Positions 1 to 7,259 of a DNA stretch of 8,944 nt are shown here, piece by piece. Origin of the DNA: Gemmataceae bacterium (GTDB lineage Bacteria; Planctomycetota; Planctomycetia; Gemmatales; Gemmataceae); assembly GCA_947474875.1 (NCBI GenBank), contig CANJKY010000090.1, positions 1 to 8,944 on the forward strand. The letters are read 5' to 3'. The translations under genes and the position numbers were made by a program. The number at the start of each line of letters is the position of its first letter. Position 1 is the stretch's first letter. Below the pieces are notes generated by a model that made no database searches, was not told where the DNA came from, and worked only from the letters and a program-made list of their open reading frames with translations.

Positions 1-2217
1 CAACTGCTGCTGAAGCTCCTCCTTCCGCTTCTCGTCCTTCGCCTGTTCGAGGGCGGATTGAAGTTCCTTCACCCGGTCGGTCAGGTCGTTCTGCCGCCGG
101 GCAAGTTCCTTCAGCCGGTCGGCCAGGTCCTGGTTCTCCCGCTGCTCGCGGTCCCGCTGGGCCTGCCGCTCTTGCTGGGCGCGGGCGGCGGACTGGGTTT
201 CGTACCGGTTCTGCTCGTCGGTCAGGTCGAGCTGGTTCAACTGCCGCTGCGACGGGCTGCGGCTGTTCGCCCCGCGGTTGCCCTGCTGTCGCTGGCGGGA
301 GTTCTGCCGCGTCACCTCGAACTCGCGGGCACGAAGTTTCAGAAGTGCCTGGTACGCCGCCTGTTCGGACGCCAGCGCCGCCGGCAGCCCCGGCACCGTG
401 CCCTCGGCCAGTTGCTTCTCCGCGGTCGTCATGAACTGGATGGCTTGCCGCAAGTGCTCGGCCGACGCCGGGTTCTGGATTTTTTCGCCGAGCGCCTCGG
501 CCTTCTCGATGAGGGCTTGTTGCGACTCGCGGACCAGCTTCACGTCGTCGGCGAACTGGTCCGTCGGGGTGGAGCCCGTCTCGCGGCGGATCAGCCGCCA
601 CGTCGCGTTCACGATCTGCTTCTGCAGCTCGGCCAGTTGGTCCGCCTGCTCCGCGTTCCCGCCCATGCCCTGTTGCTGCTGTTGCTGACGCTCCTGCTGC
701 TCGCGGGTCTGCTGCTCGCCCTGGCGGAAGATCTCCTCGAAATGCCGCACCTCGGCGAAGTACATGTCCCCGGAAGTCCGCCGCCGCTTCCCGTCCGGCC
801 CGATGTCCTCGGCCCAGAAGTAGTACGCCACCATCTGATCCGGCTGGGCTTTCAGCGCCTCGAAGTCGATCAGGTGCTCCGGCTGGGCTTTCTTCACGTT
901 CGGCTGAACCGGTTCGCCCAGAACGACTTCCGTCGGCGGTTGCCCGAAGGCCGACACGCTCACCCCGTACCGCACCAGCCCGAAGTCGTCCTTCACCTCC
1001 GCCTTCAGCGGCAACTCTTCGATCGGTGACACCCGGCTGTCACGCCCCGGCCGCGGCACCGTCACCACCGGCGGCAGGTTGCGGGTGACGCGGACGGAGA
1101 TGTCGGCCGGCAGTTTGTTGGCGCGGCCGTCGGCGTCGGTCAGTTTCACCTGATACCGCTGGGATTCCGCCGGTTTCAGCGTGGTCCGGTAGACGTGCTG
1201 TTCGGCGTCGTGCAGCACCAGCGGCAACTCCCGCTTCTTCTCGTCGAGCAACACGGCCGCCGCCACCGCCTTGTTCATCTGGCACAGCAGGGTGATTTCG
1301 GTGCCCTCGACGGCGGAGATGTGCCGCACGTCCTGCACGTCCTTCGGGTCCAGGCCGGTGTACGTTGGGAACACCAGCCGGGAGTTCACCCGCCGCAACT
1401 CCGGATGCTCGTAGACGGTTACGCGGAACGTGTCGCTCCGCCCGCCGGGGAACTCAACGTGGTACGACAATGGTGCATCGACCGCCGGCACGTGCCCGGC
1501 GAACGCCGGGTCGTCCAGGTTGCGGGCCATCGGCTTGGCGTTCGCCCCTTCGACCACCAGCGTGGCTTCGGGCGGGACGGCGGCGGGGAACTTGGCGATG
1601 ACCACGAGCGACGTGCCGCGTTCAATCTCGGCGTTCCCCGGCTCGACCTCGACAGCGAGGCCGGATGCAGCAGCCGCGTTCGTGTAGGCTCGCGGATTGC
1701 CCATTTCAGTTTTCAGAAACCCGAGAAAATCCAGCAGGAAAATGGCACATACGAGACCGGCGAAGGCCAGCCAGTGTACCGCTCGTATCGCATTCAGCCG
1801 TGACCGCGGGACGGCCTGGTCCCAGTCGTGCGTGCGGCTGTGGGCGAGGGCAGATTCGATGACCGAGGATTGCAGGAACCCGAGCCGGCCGTCGGGTGTC
1901 GGCTCCTGTTCCACCGCCGCCAGCAGCGCCGCGGACAAGTCCGGGTTCTTCGCTTCGACGCGGCGGGCGAGCCACCGCGGGTCGCGGGCCATGCGGCCGA
2001 CGATCAGCCACCACGTCACGCCGACGGCGACGGCGACCGCCGCGAGCAGCAGCGCAATGTCTCGCGGGGCAACCGATTCGGTCCGGGATACGACAGCCAC
2101 GATACCGACCAGCGCGCACGCGGCCCAGCACACGGCCAGCCCGCCCCACAGCCGCAATCGGCGGACCCGCCCGCCCACGCGGTCCAGAGTCTGTCGCAGT
2201 TCAACGCTCGCGTTCAT
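1..2217 (-). CDS. DUF4175-like membrane protein with coiled-coil tail (C-terminus cut by window edge)
   Basis: The frame is open from the ATG at 2217 to the left edge, giving 739 residues with no stop, so the C-terminus is missing. Three hydrophobic segments lie at about residues 22-44, 54-74 and 147-167. The loop between the second and third is basic (around RMARDPRWLARR), which places it in the cytoplasm and everything after residue 170 outside the membrane. Residues 185-380 look like beta-rich, Ig-like modules, including the motif LVFPTYTGL near 281. Residues 400-490 form another beta-rich region ending in YYFWAEDIGPDGK. From about 495 the chain becomes Q/R/E-rich with predicted coiled coils, including a six-glutamine run at 511-516 and heptad-like sequence at 695-739. 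This layout matches planctomycete DUF4175-type proteins; their function is unknown to me. The start overlaps the upstream VWA gene by ATGA, with GGGAG six bases before the ATG. The family call is by recognition of layout and motifs, not by a search. Confidence 0.82.
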   Translation of the reverse strand, partial: MNASVELRQTLDRVGGRVRRLRLWGGLAVCWAACALVGIVAVVSRTESVAPRDIALLLAAVAVAVGVTWWLIVGRMARDPRWLARRVEAKNPDLSAALLAAVEQEPTPDGRLGFLQSSVIESALAHSRTHDWDQAVPRSRLNAIRAVHWLAFAGLVCAIFLLDFLGFLKTEMGNPRAYTNAAAASGLAVEVEPGNAEIERGTSLVVIAKFPAAVPPEATLVVEGANAKPMARNLDDPAFAGHVPAVDAPLSYHVEFPGGRSDTFRVTVYEHPELRRVNSRLVFPTYTGLDPKDVQDVRHISAVEGTEITLLCQMNKAVAAAVLLDEKKRELPLVLHDAEQHVYRTTLKPAESQRYQVKLTDADGRANKLPADISVRVTRNLPPVVTVPRPGRDSRVSPIEELPLKAEVKDDFGLVRYGVSVSAFGQPPTEVVLGEPVQPNVKKAQPEHLIDFEALKAQPDQMVAYYFWAEDIGPDGKRRRTSGDMYFAEVRHFEEIFRQGEQQTREQQERQQQQQQGMGGNAEQADQLAELQKQIVNATWRLIRRETGSTPTDQFADDVKLVRESQQALIEKAEALGEKIQNPASAEHLRQAIQFMTTAEKQLAEGTVPGLPAALASEQAAYQALLKLRAREFEVTRQNSRQRQQGNRGANSRSPSQRQLNQLDLTDEQNRYETQSAARAQQERQAQRDREQRENQDLADRLKELARRQNDLTDRVKELQSALEQAKDEKRKEELQQQL

Positions 2218-4232
2218 GGGGCGCTCCCGCTCTTCGGTTGGGACCACGTTCGCCACCCGGCCAGTCCGGTCTCGACGAGCAGCACAAACACGGCCGCCAG
2301 CACCAGCCACCGCCAGATCGACTGACTCCGCTCCAACTCCGCGGTCCGCTGCTGCCGCTCGGCCTCCCGCCGCTGCTCGTCGCTCTCCCGCTTCGCCAGT
2401 TTAACCCCGTACTGTTCCAGTGTTTCAGGCGGCAACTGGGTGGTCAAACTTTCGCTCGGATCGAGGTTCACGGCGAACGGTTTCGGGCCAGTCTGGGTGT
2501 CGGCGGTGTACACGCCGGGCTGGTCGGTGCCGTCGAACGTGGTCGCGGTGCGGTCGAGGGCGACCGAACTACCGTCCGGTTTGCGAACGGCGGTCGTGCC
2601 AGCCGCCACCGGCACGCGGTCGCCGATGCGGTAGTTCGTCGCCGCAACCCGTCGGCCGCCCCGCAGTTCGAGCAGGGCAGTCATCAGGGGGACGAACTTG
2701 GACGACCGGGCCAACTGACTGTCGCTCGGCTGCCAGCCGGAGGCGAACACGATCTGCCGCCCGGCCCCGATCGGCGTTTCCACCACTGCCGGGTCGCCGT
2801 CGTCGTACCGGGCCAGCACGCGACCGCCCGGCTGCAAGTCCTTGATCCGCCGGTGTTTCCAGAACTGCACCTTGGTGAAGTCGCCGTACTGCGGACCGGA
2901 CAGCGGGGCGAACAGCGGGTGGTCGAAGGCGATGTCCTGTAACATCGCATACCGTGCCACCTTCGCCTCCTCGACCGCCGGCGACGGAGTCAACACGACC
3001 AACACCGTGCCGCCGGCTTTCGCGTACCGGTCCAGGGTGCGTGTGTTTTCGGCGGACGGCTCGCCGGCCAATACCACCAGCGGGGCCGACTTAATCTCTT
3101 CCCAGGCAAGTTGTTCGTCCGGCTTGCGGCCGATCACCGTCACCTTTCGCTCCGGCGTCTCCGCCCACGCCCGGTCGAGGAAGTACCGCAACCCGGTCGC
3201 GTCGTCCGCCATGTCGGCGCCGAGGAACACGACGGTCAGTTCCTCCCGCAGAATCGGGGCGAGGTACAGGGCGTTATCGAAATCGTGGTCGTCGCCGCGG
3301 AGACGCAGGAAAGGCGTTGAGCCGACCGGCGGGCGGGCCACCTTCACCACCCGGCTCTCGCCCGGCGGGACGTAAGCCTCGATGTCTGCGCCGGTTGTGC
3401 CGGCCCACGCCAGCAGGAACTTCTCGGTCCGGGAGTTGGCGTCGTTCGTCACCCGCACCCGTAAGTGACCCGGTTCGCCCGGCCGCTCGGAATCCGACCG
3501 ATCGACCAGCAGATCCAGCCCGGCGTTGCCGCGGTCGTCCGCCACAACCCGCAGGTCCAGCCCGACCTCGGCCGGCCACTCGAACCCGGTCAGCGGCGAG
3601 AGTTTCGCGCCTTGCTGGAGGTCGCTGACGAGCACCACACGACCGGCCCGGCTGCCTTTGGCGTCGGTCTCCAGGATCACCCCGACTGCGTCGATCAGTG
3701 CCTGCCCGAGTTCCGTACCGTTCCACGTCGGGGTCAGTTGTTTCACCCGATCCCGAGCGACGGCAAGCCGTTGCGCCGGCTCCAGTTGATCCGACTCGGC
3801 GAACCCGAACACCGGCCGCACGGTGCGGTCGAAGGCGAACACAGCCACACGATCGGTCGGCCCGCACTCGGCCAGCGCCGCGTCGGCCTTCGCCACCGCC
3901 TGTTTCCACAGGTCTCCCCGCTTCATGCTCGCGCTGGTGTCGATCAGGATCACCACCCGCTGCCCGGCTTCCCCCGCCTCGGCCGTCGCATCCTGCCGCA
4001 GGAACGGCCGCATGAACGCCACCCCGAGCAGCACAAGTGCTGCCGAGCGAAGGAGTAACAGCAGCAGTTGGTCGACCCGCCGCTTGCGGGCCGGCGGCGG
4101 GGGCGACGGGGACAGGAACATGAGCGAGCTGAACGGCACCTCGCCCTTCGGCCGACGGCGGATCAGGTGGAACAGGATCGGGCCGGCCACGGCCAGCAGC
4201 CCGAGCGCGTACAGCGGGGCGAGGAAGCTCAT
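2214..4232 (-). CDS. BatA-type membrane protein with VWA domain and amidotransferase-like region
   Basis: This 672-residue protein starts with an N-terminal BatA (aerotolerance regulator N-terminal) region: a hydrophobic segment at 4-23, a basic loop with LIRRRPKGEVPFSSLMFL, and a second segment at 54-74. A VWA domain follows at about 92-235, with a complete MIDAS metal site: D98-x-S100-x-S102, T173 and D204. Residues 235-325 look beta-rich. Residues 330-525 resemble the class I glutamine amidotransferase-like fold seen at the C-terminus of such proteins (VVFLGAD, a central APLVVLAG strand, AGGTVLVVL), but I see no convincing catalytic triad. A last membrane segment lies at 639-657. Basic loops put the VWA and amidotransferase-like regions outside the cytoplasm. 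An in-frame start at 4367 would add 45 low-complexity residues inside the DUF58 gene. The ATG at 4232 is preferred because it begins the BatA domain, overlaps the DUF58 stop as ATGA and follows GGGAGGGG. The protein probably anchors or receives the MoxR/DUF58 activity at the membrane. Confidence 0.9.
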   Translation of the reverse strand: MSFLAPLYALGLLAVAGPILFHLIRRRPKGEVPFSSLMFLSPSPPPPARKRRVDQLLLLLLRSAALVLLGVAFMRPFLRQDATAEAGEAGQRVVILIDTSASMKRGDLWKQAVAKADAALAECGPTDRVAVFAFDRTVRPVFGFAESDQLEPAQRLAVARDRVKQLTPTWNGTELGQALIDAVGVILETDAKGSRAGRVVLVSDLQQGAKLSPLTGFEWPAEVGLDLRVVADDRGNAGLDLLVDRSDSERPGEPGHLRVRVTNDANSRTEKFLLAWAGTTGADIEAYVPPGESRVVKVARPPVGSTPFLRLRGDDHDFDNALYLAPILREELTVVFLGADMADDATGLRYFLDRAWAETPERKVTVIGRKPDEQLAWEEIKSAPLVVLAGEPSAENTRTLDRYAKAGGTVLVVLTPSPAVEEAKVARYAMLQDIAFDHPLFAPLSGPQYGDFTKVQFWKHRRIKDLQPGGRVLARYDDGDPAVVETPIGAGRQIVFASGWQPSDSQLARSSKFVPLMTALLELRGGRRVAATNYRIGDRVPVAAGTTAVRKPDGSSVALDRTATTFDGTDQPGVYTADTQTGPKPFAVNLDPSESLTTQLPPETLEQYGVKLAKRESDEQRREAERQQRTAELERSQSIWRWLVLAAVFVLLVETGLAGWRTWSQPKSGSAP

Positions 4233-5202
4233 CGCGCCCCTCCCGCCCCGGCGTTGCGGCCCGGCACCCGCCCCCGCTTCGACCGGATCGTAAGTAGATC
4301 GTACAGCACGAGTTCCAGTGGGCGGCTCGTCGTCATCTGCTCGAAATCGGCCCCGGCGCCGACGCACGCCTGTCGCACAGCCGCGGCGTGGGTCGTGAAC
4401 CGCCGGCGGTACTCGCTCGCCGCCGTCCGCGGATCGATGAACAGTTCCTTGCCCGATTCCGCATCCCGGAACATGGCCGGGGTGTCGAAATCGAACTCAA
4501 CCTCTTGCGGGTCGAGGACTTGAAACACGATCACGTCGTGCCCGGCGGCCCGCAGGTTGCCGACGGACGATCGCACCGCGTCGGGTTGCACGAGCAGATC
4601 GGAGAACAACACGAACAGCCCACGCCGGGGGGTGGCAGCGCCGACCTCATCCAGCGGGCCAGCCAGGTCGGTCGCTTTCCCCGCCGGTTCCCGCTGGAGT
4701 GCCGCCATTAAATGGGCCAGGTGCCCCGGTCGCGCCCGCGGCGGGATGTACTCGACAACGCGGTCCTCGAACGTCACCAGCCCGACCGCATCCCGTTGGC
4801 GGGACAGGAAATACGCGACGGTGGCGGCGGCGGTGCGGGCGTAGTCCCACTTCGAAATGCCGGCCGACCCGTATCCCATCGACCGGCTGCCGTCCACGAT
4901 CAGGTGGCAGCGGAGGTTGGTTTCGTCCTCGAACTTCTTGATGTAATACCGGTCCGAGCGGGCGAACAGCCGCCAGTCCAGGTAGCGGGGGTCGTCGCCG
5001 GGGGTGTACTGGCGGTACTCGCTGAACTCGGCCGAGAACCCGTGGTACGGGCTGCGGTGGATGCCCTTGTCGAACCCTTCCACCACCAAACGGGCGCGGA
5101 GTTGGAGGCTCTTCACCCGCGACAGGGCGGCCGGGTCGATGAACCCCGGAGCCTGACCGGGCGCTTCACCACTGGTTCGGCGCGGAGGGGGTGGTGGAGG
5201 CA

Positions 5203-5203
<1 letters not shown>
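4229..5203 (-). CDS. DUF58 family protein with VWA-type metal site
   Basis: The protein has 324 residues and no membrane segment, so it is probably cytoplasmic. The DUF58 signature is at residues 63-92 (YRQYTPGDDPRYLDW followed by LFARSDRYYIKKFEDE). It leads into a VWA-like fold with a complete MIDAS: D104-G-S106-R-S108, T178 and D202. The N-terminus starts with a proline stretch (residues 2-7) and about 20 poorly structured residues. The C-terminal 20 residues are basic and glycine-rich and look disordered. DUF58 proteins are regularly encoded next to MoxR ATPases and are thought to act as their VWA partner or adaptor. Here the start overlaps the MoxR stop by one base (TGATG) and has the strongest Shine-Dalgarno site in the window, and its end overlaps the next gene as ATGA. 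The family is clear; the biological substrate is not known from the sequence. Confidence 0.95.
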
Positions 5204-6207
<1,004 letters not shown>

Positions 6208-6212
6208 GGTCG

Positions 6213-6221
6213 ATCCTTTCC
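6213..6221 (-). promoter_or_regulatory. Ribosome binding site that fixes the MoxR start
   Basis: On the minus strand GGAAAGGAT ends five bases before the GTG at 6207; its AGGA core is six bases away. It lies just outside the base of the inverted repeat (arm edge at 6229), so it would stay single-stranded if the repeat folded in the mRNA. It is the main reason for choosing the GTG over the upstream ATG at 6294. Confidence 0.7.
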
Positions 6222-6228
6222 AGGTTCC

Positions 6229-6279
6229 CGAGCCGCGGAGCGGCGACCCGGATGTAGCCTGGGGCGGAAGCCCCAGGAA
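6229..6279 (+). repeat. Left arm of a perfect 51-bp inverted repeat (REP-like)
   Basis: This arm is the exact reverse complement of 6359-6409, 51 of 51 bases. It holds two small palindromes: GCCGC-GGA-GCGGC at 6232-6244 and CCTGGGGC-GGAA-GCCCCAGG at 6258-6277, separated by 13 bases. Two short G+C-rich palindromes in a compact unit, in head-to-head copies in an intergenic gap, resemble REP doublets. There is no transposase gene nearby. Copy number in the genome cannot be judged from one window. Confidence 0.9.
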
Positions 6280-6296
6280 TACCGGCCACACCATGC

Positions 6297-6313
6297 CGAG
6301 CCGCGGAGCGGCG
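6297..6313 (+). repeat. Partial third copy (17 bp) of the repeat's outer end
   Basis: These 17 bases (CGAGCCGCGGAGCGGCG) equal the first 17 bases of the left arm at 6229-6245, in direct orientation, and include the GCCGC-GGA-GCGGC palindrome. They lie in the spacer between the two full arms. A separate short hairpin, GCCCC-TCC-GGGGC, follows at 6326-6338. The spacer may therefore hold a decayed or composite repeat unit. Confidence 0.75.
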
Positions 6314-6358
6314 GTCGGTCCGAACGCCCCTCCGGGGCTGGGCCTGTTTCACCTCGCG

Positions 6359-6409
6359 TTCCTGGGGCTTCCGCCCCAGGCTACATCCGGGTCGCCGCTC
6401 CGCGGCTCG
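6359..6409 (-). repeat. Right arm of a perfect 51-bp inverted repeat (REP-like)
   Basis: This arm is the exact reverse complement of 6229-6279 and lies 22 bases after the DUF4159 stop. The two arms are separated by 79 bases (6280-6358). In mRNA of the operon they can pair as a 51-bp, very G+C-rich stem between the DUF4159 and MoxR genes. No T-run follows on the transcribed strand, so it does not look like a Rho-independent terminator. It could instead act as an RNA-processing, RNA-stability or transcription-pausing structure. Confidence 0.9.
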
Positions 6410-6431
6410 AACATCCAAACGAGCGGATTCC

Positions 6432-7259
6432 TCAGTGCGTCATCGCGTACACCACGATGTTGATGCCCAGCGGGTACGCCTTCTTCTCCGAGAACTCCTT
6501 GAAGTACCACGGGTCGTCGCCCTCCCGCTCCCACCCATCGCCGTTGTCCGTGTTGTGGCAGATGAACGCCATCATCCGCCCCTTGTCGTCGTACAGCGCC
6601 CGGTAGTGTACATCCTTCGTGTTCCCGTCGTGCCACGGCTCCCAGGTGATGCCCTCGTCCCGCCCCCGCCACGCCGCCTGGATGCTCGGGATCTGCGGCC
6701 GCTCCTTCAGGTCGTACACGATGTGGAAGATCTCGTGCTTCAGCGGCACGTCCTCCGGCACCCGGTCCGGGAACACCCGCTTCATCTCGCGGGCCAGGTT
6801 CTCCCACTGGCTGTCCCCCCAGAAGTCGTCCACCATCAGGAACCCGCCGTTCAGCAGGTACTTCCGCAGGGCCAGCACCTCGTCCTCGGACAGTTCCATC
6901 CCGCCCGGCTCGACGATGTAGATGAACGGGTGGTCGAACAGCCGCGGGTCGGTCAGCCGCAGGGTGATCGGCTCCGGGTTCACCTTCAGGGTGGTGAGCT
7001 GTTGCAGGCGGAACGACAGGTTCAGGTCGGCGTCCGGCCAGTCGGTGGTCCACCCCCACCGCCGCCCGCGGGTGTCGTACTCGATCCGCACGAAGGTGAA
7101 CACGTCGTGCTTGAACTTCGGGTCGTTCTCCCAATTGGCGACCCCGCGGCGGTCCTCGGAGATCGGCCGCTGGCGGCCGCCCCGCTGAGCGACGACCACC
7201 CCGGCGGCGACCACCAGGACACCGAGAGTGACCACCGCCAGCCGTCGGGTGCGGGTCAT
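6432..7259 (-). CDS. DUF4159 family exported protein
   Basis: The protein has 275 residues. Residues 1-24 form a signal peptide or membrane anchor: basic MTRTRR, then a hydrophobic run at 8-24 ending in VVVAQ. The DUF4159 core starts near residue 53 (FTFVRIEYDTRGRRWGW, then DWPDADLNLSFRLQQLT) and includes PFIYIVEPGG near 111 and the marked strand GGFLMVDDFWGD at 138-149. The fold is related to amidotransferase-like domains, but I see no clear catalytic residues. A tryptophan-rich C-terminal part (residues 197-252) follows. DUF4159 is often fused to a BatA-type N-terminus in other bacteria; here it is a separate protein encoded near MoxR, DUF58 and a BatA-type gene. The start overlaps the upstream peptidase gene stop as ATGA and has GGAGA seven bases before it. 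The repeat follows directly after its stop. The biochemical role is unknown. Confidence 0.9.
   Translation of the reverse strand: MTRTRRLAVVTLGVLVVAAGVVVAQRGGRQRPISEDRRGVANWENDPKFKHDVFTFVRIEYDTRGRRWGWTTDWPDADLNLSFRLQQLTTLKVNPEPITLRLTDPRLFDHPFIYIVEPGGMELSEDEVLALRKYLLNGGFLMVDDFWGDSQWENLAREMKRVFPDRVPEDVPLKHEIFHIVYDLKERPQIPSIQAAWRGRDEGITWEPWHDGNTKDVHYRALYDDKGRMMAFICHNTDNGDGWEREGDDPWYFKEFSEKKAYPLGINIVVYAMTH

Noticed and set aside
58..1029. Plus-strand open frame of 323 codons
   Set aside because: It lies antisense to the DUF4175-like coding region, is leucine/arginine-rich low complexity without any domain, and is the usual shadow of a G+C-rich gene.
1896..2942. Plus-strand open frame of 348 codons
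   Set aside because: It is antisense across the junction of two well-supported genes and its translation is arginine/proline-rich without recognisable motifs.
4233..4367. 45-residue N-terminal extension of the BatA-type protein
   Set aside because: It is arginine/glycine-rich, lies wholly in the DUF58 gene, and precedes the conserved BatA start that has its own ribosome binding site and ATGA overlap.
6229..6409. Inverted repeat as a Rho-independent terminator
   Set aside because: The stem is far longer than a normal terminator hairpin and no T-run follows on the transcribed strand.
6208..6431. Promoter for the MoxR gene in the intergenic gap
   Set aside because: I see no credible -35/-10 pair; the gap is almost filled by the G+C-rich repeat. 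Planctomycete promoters can be weakly conserved, so absence is not proven.
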